From: an uncultured Raoultella sp.
Lineage (GTDB): Bacteria > Pseudomonadota > Gammaproteobacteria > Enterobacterales > Enterobacteriaceae
Reading direction: 5' to 3'
DNA: 64,000 nt
NCBI GenBank assembly: GCA_900759445.1
Contig: CAAEVH010000002.1
Location: 62,001 to 126,000, forward strand
The notes beneath the pieces were generated by a model. It was not told the origin of the DNA and made no database searches. It worked only from the letters and a program-made list of their open reading frames with translations. Position numbers and translations under genes: made by a program. Below, in pieces: positions 1-8,295 of this stretch. Numbering within the stretch: the stretch's first letter is position 1; every line of letters starts with the position of its first letter.

Positions 1-35
1 CCGGCGCCGATCACGATGACGTCGCCGTGGTTCAC
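1..35 (-). CDS. Partial FAD/NAD-dependent oxidoreductase, N-terminus only
   Basis: Only the first 11 to 12 codons are inside the window. A GTG start at 33-35 overlaps the TGA stop of the upstream epimerase (GTGA arrangement), and the translation begins [12 protein letters not shown]. The hydrophobic strand followed by G-x-G matches the start of a dinucleotide-binding Rossmann fold. The overlap implies translational coupling with the epimerase. In hydroxyproline pathways the next step after epimerisation is an FAD D-hydroxyproline dehydrogenase/oxidase, so that is the likely product. This is inferred from position; the sequence shows only a nucleotide-binding start. Confidence 0.6.
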   Translation of the reverse strand, partial: MNHGDVIVIGA

Positions 36-979
36 GGCACGATCCCCCAGCAGAAGGGATCGTCCGGGTTGAGGATCAGCCGGGTATCGCCGCACACCCA
101 GGCTGCGCCGCGGATCGTCGGAATGATACCGACGTCGCTGCGCGTATAGCTGGCGGTAAACTGGCTGCCGATAATACTGGCCTGCTGCCAGAGTTCGCCG
201 GGCTGCAGCTTGCCATCTTCGGCCAGACAGGCCAGTTTGGCGCTGGTTCCGGTGCCGCACGGCGAACGATCCCAGGCTTTCCCCGGGCACAGTACGAAGC
301 TGCGGCTGTCGGCATCGGCATCATCGGCAAAGAGTTCGATATGGTCGATTTCGCCACCGTCATCGCCGCGGATCCCGGCGGCTTCCAGCCCTTCACGTAC
401 GGCCCACGCATACTCGGTGAGCTGCGGAATTTGGGCGGGTTCGAGGGTGAAAGGGTGATCGTTGATGAGGAAAAACCAGTTGCCGCCCCAGGCAATATCA
501 CCGCTGACGGTACCCACCGCGGTGTTGACGCTGAGCTGCTTTTTGCCGCGCCGGGCAGGAACATTTTCCACCGAGACGCTGCCGTCTTCATGTAGCGTCG
601 CGCTGACGTTGCCCACCGGCGTTTCAATCAGGTGGATGCCCGGCTTGATGCGACCAAGCCATGCCAGCGAGGCGATAAGCCCGATGGTGCCATGCCCGCA
701 CATGTTCAGAAAGCCGGCGTTGTTGAAGAAAATCACCCCGGCGGTTGCCTGCGGTGAGACCGGTTTGCACAGCAGCGCCCCCACCAGCACATCGTTGCCG
801 CGCGGCTCCAGGATAACCGCCTGGCGCCAGCGATCGAATTCGCGGGCGAAGCGTTGGCGGCGCTCCACCATGCTGCCGTTCCCGAGATCCGGAAAACCGT
901 CCACGATCAGGCGGGTCGGTTCACCGCCGGTATGAGAATCAATGGCTCTGAGTTCAATGGGGTGACGTGGCACAGTCAT
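32..979 (-). CDS. 4-hydroxyproline 2-epimerase (proline racemase family)
   Basis: The 315-residue protein belongs to the proline racemase/hydroxyproline epimerase family. Both catalytic cysteines are visible: Cys94 in MCGHGT and Cys241 in SPCGTG. Having both argues for racemase/epimerase activity; trans-3-hydroxyproline dehydratases of the same family replace one cysteine. The expected reaction is trans-4-hydroxy-L-proline to cis-4-hydroxy-D-proline in the cytoplasm. The ATG at 979 has a GGAG motif upstream (GGAGATAGCC-ATG). The gene overlaps the start of an FAD oxidoreductase at the window edge and diverges from the AraC-type regulator. Proline racemase activity cannot be excluded, but the neighbouring deaminase and semialdehyde dehydrogenase favour hydroxyproline. 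Confidence 0.85.
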   Translation of the reverse strand: MTVPRHPIELRAIDSHTGGEPTRLIVDGFPDLGNGSMVERRQRFAREFDRWRQAVILEPRGNDVLVGALLCKPVSPQATAGVIFFNNAGFLNMCGHGTIGLIASLAWLGRIKPGIHLIETPVGNVSATLHEDGSVSVENVPARRGKKQLSVNTAVGTVSGDIAWGGNWFFLINDHPFTLEPAQIPQLTEYAWAVREGLEAAGIRGDDGGEIDHIELFADDADADSRSFVLCPGKAWDRSPCGTGTSAKLACLAEDGKLQPGELWQQASIIGSQFTASYTRSDVGIIPTIRGAAWVCGDTRLILNPDDPFCWGIVP

Positions 980-1289
980 GGCTATCTCCGGAGGTTAACG
1001 ATTTGTTTCATCATGCTGGCGCAACAGACCGCCTCCGGCTTGAACGCTTTCATCAGAGGAAATGACGAAATCGGCACAGTAAACGGCGGCGTCTGTTTAT
1101 GGATGGCATAGTTATTTCTTATTAATCATTTGCTTATTGCTGTGGTAAACCGAAAGTCGCGATCGCGCCAGCGGCGTACTCAGGGGAAAATATAAACCGG
1201 AGTCAGGATCGCAAAACGCGGTATTGCTGCTTGATGTGTTACCAGAAGGTGAATAAATATCCTCCCGTCACCCGCCATGAGGAAGCCTT
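980..1289. promoter_or_regulatory. Divergent intergenic region between epimerase and AraC-type regulator
   Basis: No coding sequence is supported in these 310 bases. The stretch carries the divergent promoters of the epimerase operon and the regulator. An AT-rich core lies around 1107-1143, and a perfect 10-bp palindrome CGCGATCGCG lies at 1158-1167. The palindrome may be coincidental. No confident -35/-10 pair was identified. Confidence 0.4.
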
Positions 1290-2117
1290 ATGTTCTGCGT
1301 TACTGCTGCTGCTTCGGAGCACGCTCCGGTTGAGGATACGGATCTGGCCGTGGATGAGCTGAGCCAGATTTGCGAAGGGCTGGCGCGCCAGCGTCCGGAA
1401 AACATGCCGTCGTTGCTCAATGCGCTGGCGCTTATCGCGCCGCTGCTGAACGCGATTCCCAATGTGGTCTTTTTTATCAAAGATGCCCAGGCGCGCTACC
1501 TGCTGGCGAACCTGACGCTGGCCCGTCGCTGCGGCTTTAAAAGCGTCTCCTCGCTGTTAGGCAAAACCTCGGCCGACGTCTTTCCATCGGCGTTGGGGCA
1601 GGGCTATACCGAACAGGATCTGCGGGTGTTGAGAGAGGGGGTGACCCTGCGCGACCAGCTCGAAATGCACCTCTATAACGGACGTGAGCGCGGCTGGTGT
1701 CTGACGCAAAAGCTGGCGCTGCGCGATGTTCACGGCCAGGTGATCGGCATGGCGGGGATCTCGCACGATCTTCAGGAGGCGCATGCCCGACACCCGGCGT
1801 GGCAGCGGCTGGCGATCGTCGACGATCATATTCGTCGCCACTACCATCGACCGATCACCATGGAAGAGCTGACCGGGTTGAGCGGCATGTCCGTGGCGCA
1901 GATCGAACGCTATTGCAAACGGATCTTTCACCTCACGCCGCGGCAAATGATCCATAAGGTCCGTCTCGAAAAAGCCACCGAGCTGCTGGCGGGAGAGACG
2001 CCGATTACCGATATTGCGCTGCAGTGCGGCTATACCGATCACAGCGCCTTCAGCCGTCAGTTTAAAGCGATGACCGGCTCTACGCCGCGTGATTTTCGCC
2101 TGACGCTGGCGGGATAA
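1290..2117 (+). CDS. PAS-domain AraC-family transcriptional regulator
   Basis: The 275-residue protein has a PAS-like sensor region at about residues 45-165 (LNAIPNVVFFIKD onward) and an AraC-type double helix-turn-helix at about 173-272. The second HTH (ITDIALQCGYTDHSAFSRQF) is typical of the family. GAGGAAG lies just upstream of the ATG. The gene sits between the divergent epimerase operon and the deaminase gene, so it probably regulates the hydroxyproline genes on both sides. AraC-type regulators are known for hydroxyproline clusters in pseudomonads. A PAS sensor is less usual than a cupin arm, and its ligand cannot be read from sequence. Confidence 0.8.
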   Translation: MFCVTAAASEHAPVEDTDLAVDELSQICEGLARQRPENMPSLLNALALIAPLLNAIPNVVFFIKDAQARYLLANLTLARRCGFKSVSSLLGKTSADVFPSALGQGYTEQDLRVLREGVTLRDQLEMHLYNGRERGWCLTQKLALRDVHGQVIGMAGISHDLQEAHARHPAWQRLAIVDDHIRRHYHRPITMEELTGLSGMSVAQIERYCKRIFHLTPRQMIHKVRLEKATELLAGETPITDIALQCGYTDHSAFSRQFKAMTGSTPRDFRLTLAG

Positions 2118-2269
2118 TCGCCGGCTCACACTTTTGTGCGACTGTGCTAATTTCGTCATCGTATTGGAAGAAAACCGACAAGCCGCCGGGTCCATGAAAC
2201 GTCAATCTGTCAGTGAAAATTCACCATTCATTCACTTTGACTTAACAAAATGACGACAAGGAACCGAGC
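2118..2269 (+). promoter_or_regulatory. Putative promoter/operator of the deaminase operon
   Basis: This 152-bp gap precedes the catabolic operon. It contains GTGAAAATTCAC (2213-2224, a near-palindrome) followed by a second TTCAC at 2231-2235, 11 bp from the TTCAC at 2220. Helically phased repeats of this kind are common in AraC-family operators. Assignment to the adjacent regulator is inference. Confidence 0.35.
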
Positions 2270-3190
2270 ATGAGCAAAAAAGCGATTCACTGGAGCGGCG
2301 TATTTCCGGCAGTCAGCACGCAGTTTCGTCATGATTACTCCCTCGATTTAGACGCCACCCATGCGGTGATGAAAAACCTGGTCAGAGACGGTGTCTCCGG
2401 GCTGGTGGTGTGCGGCAGCGTCGGGGAAAATACCTCGCTGACAACCGAGGAAAAACTGCAGATTATTGAAGTGGCAAAGGATGCGGCGGGCGGCAAAATT
2501 CCGGTGATCGCCGGGGTCGCCGAGTTCACTACCGCGTTCGCGCAGAAGATGGCGAAAGAGGCCGAACGCGTTGGCGTCGACGGGATTATGGTGATGCCGG
2601 CGCTGGTCTACTCCTCGAAGCCGCACGAAACCGCCGCTCACTTCCGCAGCGTGGCCACCGCCACCGACCTGCCGATTATGGTTTATAACAACCCGCCGAT
2701 TTACAAGAACGACGTCACGCCAGATATCCTCGCCACCCTGACCGATTGCGACAATATCGTCTGCTTCAAAGACTCATCCGGGGACACTCGTCGTTTCGTC
2801 GATCTGCGTAACACCGTCGGCGACCGCTTCGTGCTGTTCGCCGGGCTGGATGACGTGGTGGTGGAGAGCATCGCCGTGGGAGCGGAAGGGTGGATTTCCG
2901 GAATGTCGAATGCTTTCCCGCGTGAGGGCGAAACCCTGTTCCGTCTTGCCGCACAGAAACGTTATGACGAAGCCATGGCGCTGTATCGCTGGTTTATGCC
3001 GCTGCTGCACCTGGATGCGCGCCCGGATCTGGTGCAGTGCATCAAGCTGTGCGAAGAGCTGCTGGGACGCGGCAGCGCCGTCACCCGTCCGCCGCGCCTG
3101 GCGCTGGAAGGGGAGACCCGTCAGCAGGTGGTGAACATCGTGGAACAGGCGCTGGCGACGCGTCCTGTGCTGCCGGACGTGGGCCTGTGA
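2270..3190 (+). CDS. DHDPS/NAL-family lyase, probable pyrroline-4-hydroxy-2-carboxylate deaminase
   Basis: The 306-residue protein is a dihydrodipicolinate synthase/N-acetylneuraminate lyase family TIM barrel. The Schiff-base lysine is Lys167 in CFKDSSGD, and Tyr139 in VYNNPP is the conserved active-site tyrosine. Hydroxyproline clusters use a family member that converts delta1-pyrroline-4-hydroxy-2-carboxylate to alpha-ketoglutarate semialdehyde with loss of ammonia. The next gene is a semialdehyde dehydrogenase and a hydroxyproline epimerase is nearby, which supports this. The family alone would allow other aldolase/dehydratase roles. It is not the housekeeping dapA, which normally lies elsewhere. 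Confidence 0.75.
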   Translation: MSKKAIHWSGVFPAVSTQFRHDYSLDLDATHAVMKNLVRDGVSGLVVCGSVGENTSLTTEEKLQIIEVAKDAAGGKIPVIAGVAEFTTAFAQKMAKEAERVGVDGIMVMPALVYSSKPHETAAHFRSVATATDLPIMVYNNPPIYKNDVTPDILATLTDCDNIVCFKDSSGDTRRFVDLRNTVGDRFVLFAGLDDVVVESIAVGAEGWISGMSNAFPREGETLFRLAAQKRYDEAMALYRWFMPLLHLDARPDLVQCIKLCEELLGRGSAVTRPPRLALEGETRQQVVNIVEQALATRPVLPDVGL

Positions 3191-3204
3191 GGCGGGGAGC
3201 GACG

Positions 3205-4809
3205 ATGAGCGAAACAGAAATGACGGCGGGTCGGCAGTTTATCGCCGGGCGTCGCGTCGCCAGCGGCGAAGCCACGCTCCTCAGCCTGAAGGCTGCGGAT
3301 GGCGATGCCACCGGCCACCGTTTTTATCCGGCCTCCCGGGAGGAGGCCGCACTGGCGGCGCAGGCGGCGGCGCAGGCTTTTGCCGCCTATTGCGAAACCT
3401 CGCCAGAGACGCGCGCGCGCTTTCTGGAGACCATTGCCGATGAACTGGACCGGCTGGGCGAGACCTTTTTTGCCATTGCCCATGCTGAGACCGCACTGCC
3501 GCTGGCGCGTTTACAGGGCGAACGGGCGCGCACCAGCGGTCAGCTGCGAATGTTTGCTGGTTTGCTGCGGCGCGGCGATGTTCTGGGGGCGCGCATTGAT
3601 ACGGCGCTGCCGACGCGTCAACCCTTACCGCGAGCGGATCTGCGCCAGTACCAGGTGGCGCTTGGCCCGGTTGCGGTATTCGGCGCCAGCAACTTTCCGC
3701 TGGCCTTCTCTACCGCCGGCGGCGATACCGCCTCGGCGCTGGCGGCCGGTTGCCCGGTGGTGGTTAAGGCTCATCCCGGGCATATGGCAACCGCAGAGCA
3801 GACGGCGCTGGCCATCGTGCGGGCGGTGGAGAAATGCGCCTTGCCCGGCGGGGTGTTCAACATGATTTTTGGTACCGATATCGGTGCCGAACTGGTGCGT
3901 CATCCGGCGATTCAGGCGGTGGGATTCACCGGCTCGCTGACGGGAGGAAAAGCGCTACTCCAGCTGGCGCAGCAGCGCCCGCAGCCAATCCCGCTGTTTG
4001 CGGAAATGTCGGCGATTAATCCGCTGATTATTCTGCCCCAGGCGCTCGCCGCGCGTGCGGCGTCGCTGGCCAAAGATCTGGTGGCGTCGTTTACCCTTGG
4101 CGGCGGGCAATTTTGTACCCGCCCGGGGCTGATTCTGGCGCTCAAGGGCGAAGGGCTGGCGCGCTTTAAAGCCGCGTTATGTGAACAGGTTCAGGCCGCG
4201 CCCGCTCAGGTTCTGCTCAACGCGCCGACCCTGCACCACTATCGCGCCGGTGTCGAGACGCTCGACGCCTGTCCGGGTGTGCAGCGGCTGGCCAGCGGTG
4301 AAGCGGCCGGCGGCCAGCGGGCGCAGGCGTTGTTGTACCTGGCGACGGCGGAGGCGTTCATGGCACCGGATAGCGTGCTGCAAACCGAGGTGTTTGGCCC
4401 GCTGTCGGTGCTGGTGGAAGTGGCGGACGAGGCGCAGATGATGGCGCTGGTGAGTACGCTGCAGGGGCAGTTGACGGCGACGCTGCATGCCGATGCGGAC
4501 GATCGTCCCCTGGCGACGCGTCTGCTGCCGCTGCTCAGCGATAAAGCCGGGCGGGTGCTGTTTAACGGCTATCCCACCGGCGTGGAAGTGTGCGATGCGA
4601 TGGTGCACGGCGGCCCCTGGCCGGCCACCACCGACGCGCGCGGCACATCGGTAGGGACCCGGGCGATCGAACGTTTTCTGCGGCCGGTTTGCCTGCAGAA
4701 CGCCCCTGCCGCGTTGCTGCCGCCGGCCTTGCAGGATGCTAACCCTTTGAACCTGCTGCGCCTGGTGAACGGCCAGTGGACCCGGGAAGCGATTTCCCCC
4801 TCATGTTGA
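3205..4809 (+). CDS. Aldehyde dehydrogenase, probable alpha-ketoglutarate semialdehyde dehydrogenase
   Basis: The ATG at 3205 (MSETEMTAGRQF) gives 534 residues. The reading frame extends further upstream into the preceding gene, but that part is a shadow. Catalytic residues are Cys304 in GGQFCTRPG, Glu267 in FAEMSA and Asn163 in ASNFP. The length and the QFCTRPG motif fit the NADP-dependent ketoglutarate semialdehyde dehydrogenase branch rather than short betaine-type enzymes. The product would be alpha-ketoglutarate, the end of hydroxyproline breakdown. The gene starts 14 bp after the deaminase and is followed after 15 bp by the permease, so it lies inside an operon. Confidence 0.8.
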   Translation: MSETEMTAGRQFIAGRRVASGEATLLSLKAADGDATGHRFYPASREEAALAAQAAAQAFAAYCETSPETRARFLETIADELDRLGETFFAIAHAETALPLARLQGERARTSGQLRMFAGLLRRGDVLGARIDTALPTRQPLPRADLRQYQVALGPVAVFGASNFPLAFSTAGGDTASALAAGCPVVVKAHPGHMATAEQTALAIVRAVEKCALPGGVFNMIFGTDIGAELVRHPAIQAVGFTGSLTGGKALLQLAQQRPQPIPLFAEMSAINPLIILPQALAARAASLAKDLVASFTLGGGQFCTRPGLILALKGEGLARFKAALCEQVQAAPAQVLLNAPTLHHYRAGVETLDACPGVQRLASGEAAGGQRAQALLYLATAEAFMAPDSVLQTEVFGPLSVLVEVADEAQMMALVSTLQGQLTATLHADADDRPLATRLLPLLSDKAGRVLFNGYPTGVEVCDAMVHGGPWPATTDARGTSVGTRAIERFLRPVCLQNAPAALLPPALQDANPLNLLRLVNGQWTREAISPSC

Positions 4810-4824
4810 CGGAAGGGCATCACG

Positions 4825-6426
4825 ATGACTATTCACACTACGCATAACAGTCAAACCCGCGTTGCTGAGTCGGGTAAGTTTAAAAAGCAGCTGACCTTAA
4901 CCGATCTGACGTTTATTGGCCTGGGGGCGATTTTTGGTTCCGGCTGGCTTTTTGCCGCCAGCCACGTCGCGTCGATTGCCGGGCCCGCCGGGATCGCCTC
5001 GTGGGTGATCGGCGGCTTTGCGGTTTTGCTGCTGGGTATCGTTTACTGCGAACTGGGGGCGGCGCTGCCGCGCGCCGGGGGGATTATTCGTTATCCGGTC
5101 TTTTCGCACGGTGAGTTGATGGGGTATCTGCTGGGTTTTATTACGCTGATTGCCTTCTCAAGCCTCATTTCTATCGAAATTGTCGCCGCCCGTCAGTATG
5201 CCGCCGCCTGGTTCCCGGCGCTGACCCAGCCGGGATCCAGCTCGCCGACCCTGCTGGGCTGGGTGGTGCAGTTCCTGCTGCTGTGCTTTTTCTTTGCTCT
5301 TAACTACTACAGCGTCAAAACCTTTGCCCGCTCGAATAACTTTATCAGCGTGCTCAAGTTCCTGGTGCCGCTGCTGGTGGTGATTACCCTGTTCACCTTC
5401 TTTAAGCCGGAAAACCTGCATACTCAGGGGATTGCGCCGTTCGGTATGTCCGGAGTAGAAGCGGCGATCAGCGCCGGCGGGATTATCTTTGCCTATCTGG
5501 GTCTGACGCCGATTATTTCCGTCGCCAGCGAGGTTCAGCATCCGCAGCGTACGATTCCGGTGGCGCTGATTCTGTCGGTGGTGCTGTCGACCATTATCTA
5601 CGTGCTGCTGCAGCTGGCGTTTCTCGGCAGTATTCCGACGGAAATGTTAAGCGGCGGCTGGGCGGAAGTGAGTAAACAGTTCTCGCTGCCGTATCGCGAT
5701 ATCGCTATCACCCTCGGTATGGGCTGGCTGGCCTTTATGGTGATTAGCGATGCGATCATCTCCCCGAGCGGTACCGGCAATATTTACATGAACGCGACGC
5801 CGCGCGTTATCTACGGCTGGGCGAAAGCCGGAACCTTCTTTAAAGCCTTTACCCACATTGATAAAGAGTCCGGCATTCCGCGTCCGGCGCTGTGGTTGAC
5901 CTTCGGTCTGTCCATCTTCTGGACGCTGCCGTTCCCCTCCTGGGAGCAGCTGATCAGCGTGGTCTCTGCCGCGCTGGTGTTGAGCTATGCGATCGCGCCG
6001 GTGACCGCCGCAGGGCTGCGCCGTAACGCGCCGGATCTGCCGCGTCCCTTCCGCGTGCGGGCGTTCGCGATTATTGGGCCGGTGTCGTTCATGATCTCCG
6101 CGCTGATCGTGTACTGGTCCGGCTGGACCACGCTCTCCTGGCTGCTGGGGCTGCAAATCGTCATGTTTGTGGTCTACATCCTGTGCAAAGGTAAAGTGCC
6201 GGTACATACCGTCAGCCTGGCGCAACAGGTGAAATCCTCGCTGTGGCTGATCGTCTTCTATGCGCTGATCATGCTTTTTTCCTGGCTGGGCAGTTTTGGT
6301 GGTACTAATGAGATACCTCACCCCTGGGATACGGTGCTGGTCGCGGTGATGTCGCTGACAATTTATTACTGGGGCGCGCGCAGCTGTCTCCCCCAGGCTA
6401 ATTTTAGCGGAGACGAAGAAGAGTAG
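4825..6426 (+). CDS. APC-superfamily amino acid permease
   Basis: The 533-residue integral membrane protein has about 12 to 14 hydrophobic segments. The N-terminal signature (TDLTFIGLGAIFGSGWLFAA, residues 26-45) is the TM1 glycine-rich substrate motif of APC transporters. The closest relatives I recognise are aspartate/proton symporter-like permeases. Its place between the semialdehyde dehydrogenase and the reductase suggests uptake of hydroxyproline or proline-like substrates by proton symport. Substrate specificity is inferred from the operon only. Confidence 0.75.
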   Translation: MTIHTTHNSQTRVAESGKFKKQLTLTDLTFIGLGAIFGSGWLFAASHVASIAGPAGIASWVIGGFAVLLLGIVYCELGAALPRAGGIIRYPVFSHGELMGYLLGFITLIAFSSLISIEIVAARQYAAAWFPALTQPGSSSPTLLGWVVQFLLLCFFFALNYYSVKTFARSNNFISVLKFLVPLLVVITLFTFFKPENLHTQGIAPFGMSGVEAAISAGGIIFAYLGLTPIISVASEVQHPQRTIPVALILSVVLSTIIYVLLQLAFLGSIPTEMLSGGWAEVSKQFSLPYRDIAITLGMGWLAFMVISDAIISPSGTGNIYMNATPRVIYGWAKAGTFFKAFTHIDKESGIPRPALWLTFGLSIFWTLPFPSWEQLISVVSAALVLSYAIAPVTAAGLRRNAPDLPRPFRVRAFAIIGPVSFMISALIVYWSGWTTLSWLLGLQIVMFVVYILCKGKVPVHTVSLAQQVKSSLWLIVFYALIMLFSWLGSFGGTNEIPHPWDTVLVAVMSLTIYYWGARSCLPQANFSGDEEE

Positions 6427-6437
6427 AGGAGAAGGTC

Positions 6438-7448
6438 ATGGAAACGGTAACCCTGTCGTTACCCGAAGCTTATGCGCTGGCGATGCGGGCGCTGAGCGCT
6501 AATGGATTCAACGAGGATCATGCGGCGGCGGTAGCGCGCAACGTCACCGGTGGGGAGCGCGATGGCTGCGCTTCCCACGGCCTGTGGCGGCTGTTGGGAA
6601 TCGTTGACACCCTGCGTAAAGGTAAGGTCTCCCCGGATGCCGGGCCGCAGATTGACGACCGGGCGCCGGGGATTGTTCGCGTCGATGCCGGCGGCGCGTT
6701 TTCGCTGCTGGCGTTTGAGCGGGCGTTGCCGCTGCTGGTGGAGAAGGCGCGCCGCAGCGGTATCGCCGCGCTGGCCATCAACCGCTGCGTGCATTTTTCG
6801 GCGCTGTTTGCCGATATTGAACCGTTAACGGATGCCGGCCTGGTCGGACTGGCCTGTACGCCGGGCCATGCATGGGTGGCGCCTGCGGGCGGCAGCCTGC
6901 CGCTGTTTGGCACCAATCCCGTCGCCTTTGGCTGGCCGCGGGGAGATAAGCCGCCGTTTATTTTTGATATGGCCACCAGCGTGGCGGCGCGCGGCGAGAT
7001 TCAGTTGCATCAACGTGCCGGAAAAGCGTTGCCGGAAGGATGGGGGATTGATAGCCAGGGTCAGCCGACCACGGACGCCGGAGAGGTGCTGGCCGGGGCG
7101 ATGCTGACCTTTGGCGGCTACAAAGGCTCAGCGCTGGCGGCGATGGTCGAGCTGCTTGCCGGGCCGCTGATTGGCGATATGACCAGCGCGGAATCGCTGG
7201 CGTGGGACGGTGGCGCGGGCGGGCTACCCTATGGCGGAGAGCTGATTCTGGCGCTGGATCCGCAGCGGTTCCTCGGCGCGGAGGCTGATGCGCATCTGGC
7301 TCGCGCGGAGACGCTGTTTAACAGCATGCAGGCGCAAGGGGCGAGACTCCCGGGCGAACGGCGCTATCTCTGCCGTCAGGAGAGTGAACGCCAGGGCGTC
7401 ACCATTAGCCGTTCGTTATTTGATGAGATTTCCGCGTTGAGCGAGTAG
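6438..7448 (+). CDS. Malate/L-lactate (LDH2/MDH2)-family oxidoreductase, possible pyrroline-2-carboxylate reductase
   Basis: The 336-residue protein belongs to the LDH2/MDH2 family of NAD(P)-dependent reductases. Visible family motifs are SHG (46-48), His119 in the active-site region, GTNP (158-161) and DMATS (177-181). Members of this family in hydroxyproline clusters reduce delta1-pyrroline-2-carboxylate (or piperideine-2-carboxylate) to L-proline (or pipecolate), for example in trans-3-hydroxyproline use. It follows the permease by 11 bp and is the last gene of the operon. Ureidoglycolate or malate dehydrogenase activity is less likely given the neighbours. Confidence 0.65.
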   Translation: METVTLSLPEAYALAMRALSANGFNEDHAAAVARNVTGGERDGCASHGLWRLLGIVDTLRKGKVSPDAGPQIDDRAPGIVRVDAGGAFSLLAFERALPLLVEKARRSGIAALAINRCVHFSALFADIEPLTDAGLVGLACTPGHAWVAPAGGSLPLFGTNPVAFGWPRGDKPPFIFDMATSVAARGEIQLHQRAGKALPEGWGIDSQGQPTTDAGEVLAGAMLTFGGYKGSALAAMVELLAGPLIGDMTSAESLAWDGGAGGLPYGGELILALDPQRFLGAEADAHLARAETLFNSMQAQGARLPGERRYLCRQESERQGVTISRSLFDEISALSE

Positions 7449-7546
7449 TTGAGCCGCCTGCGGATTTGTCGGGGCCCGGGCAACGGGAGAGCGGTGGTTT
7501 CCCCGGTGGCGCGATGCCTGGCGACGGGAGAATGGGTTTTCTGGCA

Positions 7547-7575
7547 GCCAGATAAGGCGTCAGCCGCTATCCGGG
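7547..7575. repeat. REP-like element
   Basis: The sequence GCCAGATAAGGCG followed by CGCTATCCGGG resembles an enterobacterial REP/PU hairpin. It lies 3' of the hydroxyproline operon in a 280-bp gap with no supported gene of its own. It may stabilise the operon's 3' end. Confidence 0.45.
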
Positions 7576-7729
7576 AACGTCATCAGAACAAGGTGTCCAG
7601 CTCCTCGGGCAGGGGGGCTCGTCATCGACCGGCCGCAGGGGGTCACCTTGTCGAAGCTCAGACACGGATGGAGGTGCCAAACACCACCATGCCGCCGATT
7701 TGCATATCGCAGCCCTGACCGGAAACGGC

Positions 7730-8263
7730 TTACAGCGTCAGGCGCATGGCGCAGCGCGTTTCCGGCGGCAGACCGTGTTCCGTTTCCAGCTCCCTTTTCG
7801 CCGCCAGTCCCGCCGGCAGCCTTAGCTCGCTCAGCATTGAAAATCCCAGACGCGTGTAAAACGGCGCGTTCCACGGCACGTCGCGGAAGGTGGTGAGCGT
7901 GACCGCCGGATATGCCGCCTGCCGGGCGGTCTTAATGACCTGCTCCAGCATCATGCGGCCAATGCCTCGTCCCTGCCACGCCTGATGAACGGCGATCTCG
8001 ACGATAAACAGCGCATCATCCAGCGGTTCGCTCAGCAGGAAGCCTATCGGTTGTTCATCGGCCACGGCCAGCAGGCTATGGTCAGTTTCAAGGAACAGCC
8101 GGTGGCGCTCGGGGCTTATTACTTCGCTTTCCGCCAGCCAGGCTAGCGCCGGGATCTGGCGAAAAGACTGGGCCGCCGAGCGCTCAATCGCGGGCAGGAG
8201 AGGAATGTCGCGCTCTTGAGTCAGGCGTAACGTCGCGGCGGCAGTTATAGTGTTAGTTTTCAT
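7730..8263 (-). CDS. GNAT-family N-acetyltransferase
   Basis: The 177-residue protein carries the acetyl-CoA binding motif A (QGRGIG, residues 97-103) and the downstream NAPFYTRLGF motif B of GNAT enzymes. I chose the ATG at 8263; a GTG immediately before it (8264-8266) is also possible. It diverges from a second GNAT gene with only 32 bp between starts. The substrate is unknown. The reading frame past its TAA stays open for 23 more sense codons (see findings). Confidence 0.8.
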   Translation of the reverse strand: MKTNTITAAATLRLTQERDIPLLPAIERSAAQSFRQIPALAWLAESEVISPERHRLFLETDHSLLAVADEQPIGFLLSEPLDDALFIVEIAVHQAWQGRGIGRMMLEQVIKTARQAAYPAVTLTTFRDVPWNAPFYTRLGFSMLSELRLPAGLAAKRELETEHGLPPETRCAMRLTL

Positions 8264-8295
8264 CACCTCAGCATAGCAGCCTCCGGGAGAAATGT

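Noticed and set aside
3037..3204. N-terminal extension of the aldehyde dehydrogenase
   Set aside because: It overlaps the preceding lyase gene in another frame; the ATG at 3205 gives the family length.
7449..7718. Small plus-strand ORF after the hydroxyproline operon
   Set aside because: It lies over a REP-like element, lacks a ribosome site and has no recognisable domain.
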